In this document: positions 32,747-41,100 of the stretch, piece by piece | How positions within the stretch are numbered: position 1 is the stretch's first letter | Layout: each line of letters starts with the position of its first letter | Assembly (NCBI RefSeq): GCF_017643475.1 | Contig: NZ_JAEPNI010000001.1 | Location: 434,001 to 498,000 of the forward strand | DNA: 64,000 nucleotides | DNA from: Maricaulis sp. | GTDB taxonomy: Bacteria > Pseudomonadota > Alphaproteobacteria > Caulobacterales > Maricaulaceae | Direction of reading: 5' to 3' | Position numbers and translations under genes: made by a program | The notes under the pieces: model-generated | What the model was told of the DNA's origin: nothing | Databases searched by the model: none | Seen by the model: only the letters and a program-made list of their open reading frames with translations

Positions 32747-32944
32747 TTACGCGCTCGGGTCCTCGGAGGAACCGGCGCGCACAAAGCGGCGGTCGCAATA
32801 GGGACACTCGACAAAATCACTTTCGCCCATCTCCAGGAAAACCTTGGGATGGCCGAGGGCGCCGCCGCCGCCATCACAGGCGATACGGTGGTCTTCGGTC
32901 GCGATGATTTCGGACGGTGGAATGGATTTGGCAGCATCAGCCAT
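32747..32944 (-). CDS. NDUFS6-like zinc-finger domain protein
   Basis: 65 residues from ATG 32944. Zinc-ribbon pattern ACDGGGGALGHPKVFLEMGESDFVECPYCDRRFV (Cys, His, Cys-x2-Cys ligands) is that of the small alphaproteobacterial homologues of mitochondrial complex I subunit NDUFS6. It may attach to complex I, but it lies away from the nuo operon and the role is inferred. It is divergent from the ABC ATPase gene. Confidence 0.88.
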   Translation of the reverse strand: MADAAKSIPPSEIIATEDHRIACDGGGGALGHPKVFLEMGESDFVECPYCDRRFVRAGSSEDPSA

Positions 32945-33022
32945 GCACAGGCCCTCATGGACAGGACGAAAATCGATGCCTAACTATGGCGCTTGACCCA
33001 TCCTCGTCAATTCCGAGCCGAC

Positions 33023-33982
33023 ATGTCCGACACTTCCAGCCTGCCCGAATACGCCATAGAGGCGATTGATCTGAAAAAGACCTATGGCGGAACCAAGAAG
33101 GCGCCCCCCAAGGAAGCGCTCAAGGGTGTCGACCTGAAAGTGCGCCGCGGATCCATCTTCGGCCTGCTCGGCCCGAATGGCGCGGGCAAGTCCACCTTCA
33201 TCAATATCTTTGCCGGCCTGGTCAAAAAATCCTCGGGCACGGCACGGACCTGGGACATCGATATCGATCAGGACAGCCGTGCAGCGCGTGCAGCGATCGG
33301 CGTTGTTCCCCAGGAAATCAACATGGACGTGTTTTTCACGCCCTATGAGACGCTGGAACTGATGGCGGGCTTCTACGGCGTGCCGAAAGCAGAGCGCCGC
33401 ACCGAGGAATTGCTCGAGGCCGTCGGCCTCTCCGACAAACGCAATGCCTATGTTCGACAGCTTTCCGGTGGCATGAAGCGGCGACTGCTCGTCGCCAAGG
33501 CCATGGTTCACGCCCCGCCGGTGCTGGTGCTGGACGAGCCCACTGCGGGTGTCGATATCGAGCTGCGCCGCCAGCTCTGGGATTATGTGCGGGAACTGCA
33601 TGCGCGTGGCACGACCATCGTGTTGACCACGCATTACCTGGAAGAGGCCCAGGAGCTTTGCGACGAGATCGCCATTGTTGACCAGGGCCAGGTCGTGGCC
33701 TGTGAGCCCAAGGAGCAATTGCTCCAGCGCATGGACAGGAAGACACTTGTTATCGAGCCCGCCGAGGCCTTGTCAGCCGTGCCGGCGGAGCTGGCCGAAT
33801 TCGACGCCGAGATCCGCGATGACGGGGCGCTGGCCATTTCCTATCGACGAGGCCAGCAATCGGTTGCCGAGATGATCGAGAAATTCCGTGCGTCTGGCGG
33901 CCGCATTGATGACCTGCGCACAGAAGAGCCCGACCTGGAAGATGTCTTCCTGGCGCTCACCTATAATCGAGAAGAGGCCTGA
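33023..33982 (+). CDS. ABC transporter ATP-binding protein (ABC-2/DrrA type)
   Basis: 319 residues from ATG 33023. One nucleotide-binding domain: LLGPNGAGKSTFINI (Walker A), QLSGGMKRRLLVAKAMVHAPPVLVLDEPTAGVD (signature and Walker B, H-loop in TTHYLEEA). A C-terminal extension (about residues 235-319) is typical of drug- or polysaccharide-export ATPases such as DrrA/NodI. No permease gene follows; the next gene is a small opposite-strand membrane protein, so the partner is encoded elsewhere. Confidence 0.93.
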   Translation: MSDTSSLPEYAIEAIDLKKTYGGTKKAPPKEALKGVDLKVRRGSIFGLLGPNGAGKSTFINIFAGLVKKSSGTARTWDIDIDQDSRAARAAIGVVPQEINMDVFFTPYETLELMAGFYGVPKAERRTEELLEAVGLSDKRNAYVRQLSGGMKRRLLVAKAMVHAPPVLVLDEPTAGVDIELRRQLWDYVRELHARGTTIVLTTHYLEEAQELCDEIAIVDQGQVVACEPKEQLLQRMDRKTLVIEPAEALSAVPAELAEFDAEIRDDGALAISYRRGQQSVAEMIEKFRASGGRIDDLRTEEPDLEDVFLALTYNREEA

Positions 33983-34203
33983 TCGTTCGAGTGCGCCTCA
34001 GTTTTTGGTGGCTTGATTTTGCGCTCCATCCAGTCGGCGGTCATCCACAACGTAATGCACATGGCGATCTGCCAAGCAATGATGCCCGCGAAGCCCGGCT
34101 CTTGCTCCCACGTGCGACCGAGGATCAATAGCGAGGCAACGACTCCCGTGAATATGGACATCAGGCGTGCACCGGTCCGATTTAGTTTCCAGAAGGCATT
34201 CAT
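33961..34203 (-). CDS. Small two-helix membrane protein, hypothetical
   Basis: 80 residues. Two hydrophobic segments (LMSIFTGVVASLLILGRTW and PGFAGIIAWQIAMCITLWMTA), then a basic, hydrophilic tail (ERKIKPPKTEAHSNDQ). GAGG lies 6 bases before the ATG, which supports a real gene. Its 3' end overlaps the ABC ATPase by 22 bases. No family recognised. Confidence 0.55.
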   Translation of the reverse strand: MNAFWKLNRTGARLMSIFTGVVASLLILGRTWEQEPGFAGIIAWQIAMCITLWMTADWMERKIKPPKTEAHSNDQASSRL

Positions 34204-34376
34204 GGCTGACCTCGTGCCGAGCCATCCATTCTCCTTCGCAACTCGCTTGCGTGCAATAGCAATCCGGGCGGGAATATGGGCTGATCAGTCCCGTTACTTG
34301 TGCCCGATTTCCGGCACAGTTTCAGCGCAATCTTCTGCTCGTCCGAGATGTATGACGAGCAAGGGAGGAAATCGCG

Positions 34377-34757
34377 ATGGGTAGGACGTTCAAGAGATTC
34401 TTTTCACTCCTGGTGGCAGCACCGCTCTTTGTGTCATTGACCTGGTTTTTCGGCATTTACATGCAGCCCCAGGGGTCGACCGGAGCAGGCTTTGCCGGAA
34501 TCCTCATATTCATCTCCGCCATCGCTTCCATCATCGTCTACAGCTGGCTGATGCGGCCCGGACCCAAGGTCCGTTTCCGCAATCGCGGTGTCGACGGCTT
34601 CGACAAGGACTGGGGGATAGGCCTCACAGGACTTTCCCAGAAACAGGGGCGAAGACGCAGGGATGATGATGCTGACCCGGACGATCTGGGCGGACGACGA
34701 TCAAGCGGCGACATGGATGATGCCGACGGTCTCGGCGATGAAGGCCTGGTAGGCTGA
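34377..34757 (+). CDS. Hypothetical membrane protein with acidic tail
   Basis: 126 residues. Two membrane segments (FFSLLVAAPLFVSLTWFFGIYM and AGILIFISAIASIIVYSWLM) and a hydrophilic tail rich in Arg then Asp (RRRRDDDADPDDLGGRRSSGD). GGGAGGAAA precedes the ATG, a strong ribosome site. No family recognised. It sits just before tRNA-Arg. Confidence 0.7.
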   Translation: MGRTFKRFFSLLVAAPLFVSLTWFFGIYMQPQGSTGAGFAGILIFISAIASIIVYSWLMRPGPKVRFRNRGVDGFDKDWGIGLTGLSQKQGRRRRDDDADPDDLGGRRSSGDMDDADGLGDEGLVG

Positions 34758-34768
34758 TCAGGGCCAGA

Positions 34769-34795
34769 CGGGGGCTGCAACAACAGCGGCCCCCG
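34769..34795 (+). terminator. Weak hairpin between the membrane protein and tRNA-Arg
   Basis: CGGGGGC (34769-34775) pairs with GCCCCCG (34789-34795) around a 13-base loop. There is no T-run, so termination is uncertain. Confidence 0.3.
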
Positions 34796-34839
34796 ACGAT
34801 TGCACCGACCTGCGGCATGCGTTATGGCTGCAGCCACAC

Positions 34840-34916
34840 GCACCCATAGCTCAGCTGGATAGAGCGCTGCCCTCCGAAGGCAGAGGTCAGAGGTTCGAAT
34901 CCTCTTGGGTGCGCCA
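34840..34916 (+). tRNA. tRNA-Arg (anticodon CCG)
   Basis: 77 bases including encoded CCA. Acceptor GCACCCA/TGGGTGC, D-arm AGCTCAGCTGGATAGAGC, anticodon stem CTGCC/GGCAG with loop CTCCGAA giving CCG (reads CGG), and T-arm GAGGTTCGAATCCTC. Confidence 0.97.
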
Positions 34917-35201
34917 TTTTCTTTTCAGTTGTATGTCATATGCCGGGCGCGCGAATGCCGCTTGGCGCTCGCCGTCACCTGCAGTGGTCACAGTCATCAG
35001 CAGTCTGATCGAGTTCGAAATCCTCGCGATGATCCCTGTTGGCTTGTGATATTCGTCGCTGTCGAATTTCTATATTCGGCATAAGATTATGAAAATGCGT
35101 TATAAATTTGTTTCGATAAAATTCGAACGACAGAACTAACCGCGTTGAAAGCTGGGTTTGCTAGCCTGCTCCCATAACAAACAAAGTCCCGACGGGAGGA
35201 G
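34917..35201. other. A+T-rich intergenic region with an inverted repeat
   Basis: No gene is supported here. The part from about 35060 to 35150 is clearly richer in A and T than its surroundings. It contains TCGAATTT (35062-35069) and its reverse complement AAATTCGA (35119-35126), 49 bases apart. It probably holds the promoter and an operator of the TonB-like gene downstream. Confidence 0.4.
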
Positions 35202-35204
35202 ATG

Positions 35205-35549
35205 ATGCGTGCGGAGTTTCACAAGCGAGTTTTAGGATTGTCACTGGCCCTAGCGGCGTTTGCAGCACCTGCTGCGTTCGCGGTGCAGGAACAGCCAGAG
35301 CGGGAAGCGGTGCGGGTCAGCGCGCCGGACTACCCGCGAGCAGCGGAGCGCAGGGGCGTCGAGGGTTATGTGATCATCGCCTATTCGATTGACCCGTCCG
35401 GCGATGTGGTCGACGCCACTGTGGCCGAAGCCGAGCCCGCAGGCGTGTTTGATCGCGCAGCACTAAGAGCTGTGGCTTCCTGGCGTTTCAGTGAAGCTGA
35501 CGTCCAGACCGAAGGGCACCAGACACAGCTGAATTTCCAGCTCAACTGA
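35205..35549 (+). CDS. Exported TonB C-terminal-domain protein
   Basis: 114 residues from the second of two adjacent ATGs (35202, 35205); GGGAGGAG fits the second better. Signal peptide (MRAEFHKRVLGLSLALAAFAAPAAFA), then directly a TonB C-terminal domain: DYPRAAERRGVEGYVIIAYSIDPSGDVVDATVAEAEPAGVFDRAALRAVASWRF. There is no membrane anchor or Pro-rich spacer, so it cannot span the periplasm as TonB does. Such stand-alone domains are common in Caulobacterales and relatives and their role is unknown. It is a single-gene unit. Confidence 0.85.
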   Translation: MRAEFHKRVLGLSLALAAFAAPAAFAVQEQPEREAVRVSAPDYPRAAERRGVEGYVIIAYSIDPSGDVVDATVAEAEPAGVFDRAALRAVASWRFSEADVQTEGHQTQLNFQLN

Positions 35550-35623
35550 CATTGCTCCCCCCTTGGCAATGGGCAAGCGACCCGCGTCCTCCCCGGCGCG
35601 GGTCGTTTTCCGTTTGTGGCGGG

Positions 35624-36604
35624 CTATCCCGCGGGTGCGAAGAGCAGAGCGATCTCATGCAGGTCAAGCATGACGACATTTCCGCCCAGCCTGTTGGTGG
35701 CAGCGAAACTCGCGACGAGGTCGTATTCGGGATAGACGAAGAGTAAGGCATGCCCGCCGGCGGCGGTTCCACCATGGAACCAGATCGGCGTTTCCGGCAG
35801 ATAAGGTGTGTTCTCGCGACCGCCCTCATTTTCAGCCCAACGCGCTATGCTCTCCATCCAGCTTCGCCCGTCGAAAAAGCCATGGCCATACGCCGGACCC
35901 TGGTTGAGCCCGTCATCATAAACATCGGTGAGAAAGGCCGTGCTGCCCGCGGACACGAGCCGACCAGTACTGAGCGCCCAGCCAAACCGGACCAGGTCTT
36001 CAGATGTCTACAAGAATCCACCACCCCCGAACTTGCGGCTTGCATTGATGGACGGGTCCCAATCGACGGTCGCGAACCAGTCGTCCTCCGGATCATTCGG
36101 ATCGGGCGCGACATAGAAGGTGGCCGTATCAAAACCGCTGACCTCGCGGCCTTCGATCGCGGTGGCCGTCATCCCCGCCGGTGTGAAAACCAGGTCTTGT
36201 ATGGCTTTCTCATAGAGCTGGCCATAGGCAGCCTCGATGACCGCGCTGAGCAAGACATAGCCAAATGTGGAATAGGCCATCGCCGTTCCGGGCTCGTTGT
36301 CGAGGGGGTCGTTGATGAAGTCTTCCAGGGCGTCGGTCGGGCTCGCACAGTCGCGATGGCTGACGCTGATCCATTCACCCTGTCGATAATGCCGGATGCC
36401 GCTGCGGTGGCCCATCAGCTGGCGCGCGGTGATTCCGTGCACGTGGTCCGGCAAGTCCGACAGATAGGTTTCGACCCGCGTGTCGAGATCAAGTCTCTCC
36501 AACTCCACTAACCGCATGGCCGCTGTCGCCGTCATGGCCTTGGCGATGGAATAGACACGATACCGGGTTTGTGGTGTTGCAGGAGCCTGGCTCTCCAGGT
36601 CCAT
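35624..36604 (-). pseudogene. Serine hydrolase (beta-lactamase family) remnant: 5' end lost and internal amber stop
   Basis: One frame from about 36615 down to 35624 codes for a class C-type serine hydrolase core: TRYRVYSIAKAMTATAAM (SIAK nucleophile motif), AYSTFGYVLLSAVIEAAYG (YST in place of YxN) and a C-terminal HGGTAAGGHALLFVYPE (HGG, the KTG-equivalent box). TAG at 36008-36010 interrupts GGGGFL-stop-TSEDLVRFGWAL, where family members usually have Ser. Upstream, the gene should have a signal peptide and about 50 more residues, but it meets the LytTR coding region at about 36610-36625. Two independent lesions make it a pseudogene. Confidence 0.85.
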
Positions 36605-37803
36605 CAGGCCGCGGTCCCGATTTGCGCCTGTCCGGACCGTTTGCGGCGACTGTCTATCTCAACGGGCGCCGGGTTGGGTCGAAAGGCGACGCCGCGATTG
36701 ACGGACTTGAGGGCGAGGCGCTCATCGATTCCTCCCACGATCTGAGTTCGGCAAGGGCGGGCACTAATGAGTTGATGATCCTGGTCTCATCCTCGAAGGC
36801 AGGGTTGCACGGGCATCGCCTGTTGCAGGATTTCGCCCTGACCCCGGAACTGCGTCCCGACGCCCGCCAGGCGGGATATTACTGGGCGGGTATTTCCCTG
36901 ATTGGTCTTTTGATCCTGATTGTGCTGGGCTTTGCTCACGAGCTGATGCGCAATGGCGTGCGTTGGCACACGGGCTGGATGCTGGTCGCGGCGGTGTCGT
37001 TGGCGCTTGCCCTTTCCGCCGAGATCAGCCGGGCGATCATCAACTACCCCTACGTATTCCACCTGCCGCGCATGTTTGTGCTCAGCCTGGGCACGCTCTC
37101 GGCAGTGCTGACCTGGTGGATCGCGCAACGCAGGGAGGCTGGCTGGCGGGTGCCTGCCGCGATGCTGGGGAGTGCTGGCATGCTGGTGCTGGTCGGGATG
37201 GTGCTCGGGATAAACCCGGATACGGTCACCCTTATCGGCCTGGCGCTGATTGCCTTGTTCATCGCCGGTGAAATGATTGTACGAGCCGGACTGCGTTCGG
37301 CGCTGATCGATCCGGTGATGGCAGTGCTACTGGCGACAGCAATAATCGCGATCTGGTCTCCCTGGGCATTCCTCGACAATACGGTGTTTCTGGTCCTCGG
37401 TCTCGTTCTGATGGTTGAATTCGTTGGTGTTTTCCAACCCGGTACGGCTACCGAAACTGCACCGGTTGCTGTGACAACCTGTCTCCAGACGGAGAGTGGC
37501 GAGAAGGCCTTTATCCTCGCGGAGGTCGTCGCGATTCATGCCGCCGGAAACTATGCCGAGTTCGAGATGGAGGATGGCCAGCGGCAACTCACGCGTGGCG
37601 CATTCAACAAGCTGATGGAGCAGCTGGCGCCAAGCTTCATGCGGGTGCACCGCTCTCACATCGTCAATATGGACCATGCGACTCGCCTGCAGGTGCGGCC
37701 GAGCAGCCGGTATTCACTATTCCTCGGGCAGAGACTGGAAATCCCCGTCAGTCGCAGCCTGGCCGGTGCTGTGCGCGAACGCCTGAAAGACGCCGAGGAC
37801 TAG
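36571..37803 (+). CDS. LytTR-domain membrane regulator, apparently 5'-truncated
   Basis: 410 codons open, but family-like sequence starts only near 36622 (LRLSGPFAATVYLNGRRVGSKG). Upstream codons are antisense to the serine hydrolase remnant. The order is an N-terminal extracytoplasmic domain lacking its beginning, about seven membrane helices (from YYWAGISLIGLLILIVLGF to FLVLGLVLMVEFVGVF), and a C-terminal LytTR DNA-binding domain (AEVVAIHAAGNYAEFEMEDGQRQLTRGAFNKL, FMRVHRSHIVNM). The missing signal anchor suggests a damaged gene, although a new start (GTG 36571 or TTG 36622) could still express most of it. Confidence 0.75.
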   Translation: MVLQEPGSPGPSGRGPDLRLSGPFAATVYLNGRRVGSKGDAAIDGLEGEALIDSSHDLSSARAGTNELMILVSSSKAGLHGHRLLQDFALTPELRPDARQAGYYWAGISLIGLLILIVLGFAHELMRNGVRWHTGWMLVAAVSLALALSAEISRAIINYPYVFHLPRMFVLSLGTLSAVLTWWIAQRREAGWRVPAAMLGSAGMLVLVGMVLGINPDTVTLIGLALIALFIAGEMIVRAGLRSALIDPVMAVLLATAIIAIWSPWAFLDNTVFLVLGLVLMVEFVGVFQPGTATETAPVAVTTCLQTESGEKAFILAEVVAIHAAGNYAEFEMEDGQRQLTRGAFNKLMEQLAPSFMRVHRSHIVNMDHATRLQVRPSSRYSLFLGQRLEIPVSRSLAGAVRERLKDAED

Positions 37804-37985
37804 CCGGCGAGGCACCACAGCCCGGTGCAGACGCCGAACATGAGCTGCATGGCCAGGTCAAGAAGGCCGGTGAACAGGAGCACCGGAACCCCGACATAGA
37901 GGATCAGCAGGATGACGGCCATCGGGGTCAGGCGCGGCGGCGCGATGCGATGACCCATCACGGCTTCGGGGCGACGGCTGAACAT
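37800..37985 (-). CDS. Small membrane protein, hypothetical
   Basis: 61 residues from ATG 37985. A polar, Arg/Pro-containing N-terminus (FSRRPEAVMGHRIAPPRLTP) leads into two close hydrophobic segments (MAVILLILYVGVPVLLFTGLL, LAMQLMFGVCTGLWCLAG). The stop overlaps the LytTR stop by 4 bases (convergent). The longer frame to 38450 is antisense to the FemAB-like gene. No family recognised. Confidence 0.5.
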   Translation of the reverse strand: MFSRRPEAVMGHRIAPPRLTPMAVILLILYVGVPVLLFTGLLDLAMQLMFGVCTGLWCLAG

Positions 37986-38027
37986 GCATTGTGCTCCATG
38001 GCGAGGCGTGGATAGTGGGATCAGGCA

Positions 38028-38951
38028 GTGATTCTGGTTAACCAATCGATGCAGATCTCCACCGACATCTCCCGTGACCAGTGGGATAAGGCCTTGGCGG
38101 AAACACCGGCCTCCCTGCAACAGGACTGGAGCTATGGAGACGCGTTGGCGTCCGTTGGTGCGAACGTCGTGCGCGTGGTCATCGAGGATGATGCCGGCCA
38201 GCTCGCACTCGCCCAGTTCACGACCCGCAAGATTGGCATGATGGTCAATGTCGGCCTGTGTTCGCGCGGGCCGGTCTGGCTGCGAGAGGTCTCCACCGAG
38301 CAGCGCAGGCAGGTGCATCGGGCCCTGAAATCGGCGCTGGGCCTTGGCTGGCCGCGCGTGACCCTCCAGACACCGGATGATGTGGATCCGCCCGGTGGCG
38401 CGCGGCTTGTCGTCTCGGGTTATTCCACGGTGATGCTGGACCTCACCCAATCGCTGGCGGATTTACGGGCCGGGTTTGACGGCAAATGGCGCAATCGACT
38501 GGTCGCCGCTGAGAAGTCAGCGCTGAAAGTCCAGCAGAACGGGACCAAGCCAGCGCAATATATCTGGCTGCTAGAGACCGAAGAGGGGCAGCGCAAGGAC
38601 CGCGGCTACACCGCTACCCCGGCAGCTCTGGTACCCGAATTCGTCAAGGCCAAGGGGGATCGCGACAGCCTGCTCATCCTGCGTGGTGATCTTGGCAAAC
38701 AGAAGGCTGCGGCCATGCTGTTCCTGATCCATGGCTGTGCCGCGACTTATCATATCGGCTGGAACAGCGAGGAAGGCCGCAAGCTGGGCGCTCACAACCT
38801 TTTGCTCTGGCAGGCGCTGGACGTTCTCAAGCAGCGCGGCGTGAAACGGCTCGACCTCGGCGGCGTAGAGACGGTGAAGAGCGCGGGTCTGGCTCGTTTC
38901 AAACTGGGTACGGGTGGTCAGCTGATCACCTATGCCGGCACATATTTCTAG
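38028..38951 (+). CDS. FemAB/GNAT-fold peptidyltransferase-like protein
   Basis: 307 residues from GTG 38028 (ATG 38049 is possible but has no ribosome site). Double-GNAT (FemAB/BioF2) fold: SLQQDWSYGDAL at the N-terminus is the typical 'W-x-Y/W-G' entry, KWRNRLVAAEKSALKV the mid-motif, and HIGWNSEEGRKLGAHNLLLWQALDVLKQRGVKRLDLGG the C-terminal acyl-transfer motif. Relatives add amino acids to lipid II or transfer acyl groups to exopolysaccharides. Substrate unknown. Followed after 8 bases by a lipoprotein gene. Confidence 0.85.
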   Translation: MILVNQSMQISTDISRDQWDKALAETPASLQQDWSYGDALASVGANVVRVVIEDDAGQLALAQFTTRKIGMMVNVGLCSRGPVWLREVSTEQRRQVHRALKSALGLGWPRVTLQTPDDVDPPGGARLVVSGYSTVMLDLTQSLADLRAGFDGKWRNRLVAAEKSALKVQQNGTKPAQYIWLLETEEGQRKDRGYTATPAALVPEFVKAKGDRDSLLILRGDLGKQKAAAMLFLIHGCAATYHIGWNSEEGRKLGAHNLLLWQALDVLKQRGVKRLDLGGVETVKSAGLARFKLGTGGQLITYAGTYF

Positions 38952-38959
38952 GGGGCGTC

Positions 38960-39508
38960 ATGCGCAGGTTTGTGGCCGGACTTGTTGTGTCGATGGTGGG
39001 CTTGTTCGCGGCATGTTCATCCGAGCCTGCGGCAGAGACCGGGGCCTTGCTGACCCTTTACGGCGATATCCAAGAGAGCAATCGGGGGCCGTTGGATCCC
39101 CTGACAGAGCCGCTTTTCAACTCGTTTGGTCTGGAAGTAGGCGAGGGGTTCGCTGTTTCGGCCGCCCAGCTGGCGCGTTTGCCTCAGCATATCGTGCGTA
39201 CAGATTTTCCGGCGGGCAGCGAGATACGGGAGTTTCGGGGGCCGCTGCTTCGTGATGTGATTGCGCTGGGAGTGCCCTCAGGTGAGCTGGCTGTGGTCAC
39301 AGCGTTGGATGGTTACCAGCGCGAGATCGCGCTGGGGCGGATCCAGGCGCATGATGTGATCCTGGCCACGCAGATGAATGGCGAGCCCTTGCCAATGGGT
39401 GGCTTCGGACCCGCCATGCTGGTCTGGCCCCGCCAGTCAGATCCGGCACTTGCGGACATGTCGGATGATGACTGGCTGTGGGGCGTGATCGCGATCGAAC
39501 TGCGTTAG
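38960..39508 (+). CDS. Lipoprotein with SUOX/YedY-like molybdopterin-binding fold
   Basis: 182 residues. Signal and lipobox (MRRFVAGLVVSMVGLFAACSS). The rest resembles the oxidoreductase molybdopterin-binding fold: LPQHIVRTDFPAGSEIREFRGPLLRDVIALGVP, VTALDGYQREIALGRIQAHDVILATQMNGEPLPMGGFGPAMLVWPRQSD. The Cys that would coordinate molybdenum in true oxidoreductases is not evident, so it is probably a non-catalytic member of the kind often paired with signalling proteins. Its stop overlaps that of the convergent S41 peptidase. Confidence 0.82.
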   Translation: MRRFVAGLVVSMVGLFAACSSEPAAETGALLTLYGDIQESNRGPLDPLTEPLFNSFGLEVGEGFAVSAAQLARLPQHIVRTDFPAGSEIREFRGPLLRDVIALGVPSGELAVVTALDGYQREIALGRIQAHDVILATQMNGEPLPMGGFGPAMLVWPRQSDPALADMSDDDWLWGVIAIELR

Positions 39509-40851
39509 TCTGTTCGCGGGTTGGCCATGACCCGGCCACGGATCATGTGCAGATCCAGCGAGATGACCCGGCCGCGACGATCTCGTTCGAACACCAGGCG
39601 CGCCATGTTGTCTCCCGGGAAAGCAAACCGGTCATCACCCAGCGCGATCAATTGGATCGGCGGATTGCCATCACGCTGATAAATCAGCTGACCATCGTCC
39701 ATGCGGGTCGAGCGGATGCCGAAAGTGCCGACATAGGCTTCCAGATCCGAGGCGCTGATTTCGATCGGCTCCATCTCCGCCTCGAGCATTTCCTGTCCCC
39801 ACTCCAGTGAGCGGCGGGCGTTGTCGTCCTCCGTATCCTCGATGAGCTGGGGGTATAGAGACAGCAGGGCCTGGTTGAGCGCATGGTCTGATGCGACCTC
39901 GATATCCGGCGTCACACCGGTACCTTCCCAGTTGGTGCCGGTGATCGGATTGCGTGCAGAGCCGGTGGAGATGAAAATCTCATAGCCCCGATCCGTCAGC
40001 CAGGTGCCGCCCGGATTGCCGGCACCATAGGTGCTTTCACCGATGATTGTACCGCGCTCCAGGGCCTGCAGGTGGTAGGGGAAGGCCTCGTCTGCCGAAC
40101 CCGTTGCACCGCTGGTCAACACGATGACCGGAACATCCGGGCGGTGTCCCATCGGGTGGTGCGGGATCGACCACATCTGGTTCGGGTAGTCCAGGTCACG
40201 GGAAACGAAGGTGTTGATCAGCGTATCGCCGCCATCTTCCAGGAAGTGACTGATCAGGTATTGCACCATTGAAGGCGCTCCGCCGCGGTTCTCACGCAGG
40301 TCGAAAATGATCGCATTGGTGCCGGCAACAAAGCCGAGCGCGGCGTTGGCCGTGTCCATTCCGCCCTCGATCGGAGCGAACATGTCTATCTTGATGTAAC
40401 CGATATTGCCATCGAGGATTTCCACGCTGTCAAAGCCGAAATTCTGCTGGCGCAGGCCGGCAAAGCGGTCGCGCGGCGCGCGCTGGGGCTCATTATCGCG
40501 ATTGGCACGGCGGGCTTCCGCGGCTTCCGCCGCAGCGATCGCTTCGCGAACCGCTTCCATGCCGCGATAGTTGACGGAGAAGTGGCGATCTTCTTCCAGC
40601 AGGAGCTGGGTGAGATGGGAGGACAGGCTTTCCGCGTCATCAAAATCGTCGAACGCACCGGAGCTGACCAGTTCTTTGAGCTGGCTTTCAATCGCTGCTG
40701 CGCGCGTTGCGTCGAAATATTCATCGCCAATCAGTTCCGCTATTTCACGCAAAGCCGCAGCGCGTTCGTCGGCAGAAATGTTAGTCTGGGCGAAGCCGGC
40801 CGACGCCAGCGCGAGGCTGGCCGTGCAGGCCAGCAATACTTTTTTGAACAT
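39505..40851 (-). CDS. S41-family serine peptidase (IRBP/tricorn-like), exported
   Basis: 448 residues from ATG 40851, with GGAGGGG upstream and signal peptide MFKKVLLACTASLALASAGFA. Helical N-terminal domain (LKELVSSGAFDDFDDAESLSSHLTQLL), then the S41 core NIGYIKIDMFAPIEGGMDTANAA, IIFDLRENRGGAPSMVQYL, VIVLTSGATGSADEAFPYHLQAL (catalytic Ser in TGSADEAF) and a C-terminal barrel-like region after residue about 375. It lacks a PDZ domain, unlike CtpA at 14.5 kb. An in-frame extension to 41025 was dropped. It would degrade peptides in the periplasm. Confidence 0.9.
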   Translation of the reverse strand: MFKKVLLACTASLALASAGFAQTNISADERAAALREIAELIGDEYFDATRAAAIESQLKELVSSGAFDDFDDAESLSSHLTQLLLEEDRHFSVNYRGMEAVREAIAAAEAAEARRANRDNEPQRAPRDRFAGLRQQNFGFDSVEILDGNIGYIKIDMFAPIEGGMDTANAALGFVAGTNAIIFDLRENRGGAPSMVQYLISHFLEDGGDTLINTFVSRDLDYPNQMWSIPHHPMGHRPDVPVIVLTSGATGSADEAFPYHLQALERGTIIGESTYGAGNPGGTWLTDRGYEIFISTGSARNPITGTNWEGTGVTPDIEVASDHALNQALLSLYPQLIEDTEDDNARRSLEWGQEMLEAEMEPIEISASDLEAYVGTFGIRSTRMDDGQLIYQRDGNPPIQLIALGDDRFAFPGDNMARLVFERDRRGRVISLDLHMIRGRVMANPRTD

Positions 40852-41100
40852 GAAGGATCCCCTCCGAGCTAAGGTCGCCACAGCTGTAGGGTGCCGGACC
40901 GAACCGGTTTTCATCCTCGCAGTTACAATACGGTCATATATTCCGGTTCGTACTATTTGACCTGTCTCCCCTCTCGCGCGAAGTTTGTCCGTGCGATCCA
41001 CCTGAACTGTCACGAAAACGCACAAAACGCTTTTAGCGTGCGCCCTGACTTCCTATGGTGCGCGCCAAGTGAAATTGTGTCCTGGGAGGGGACGAGTTCC

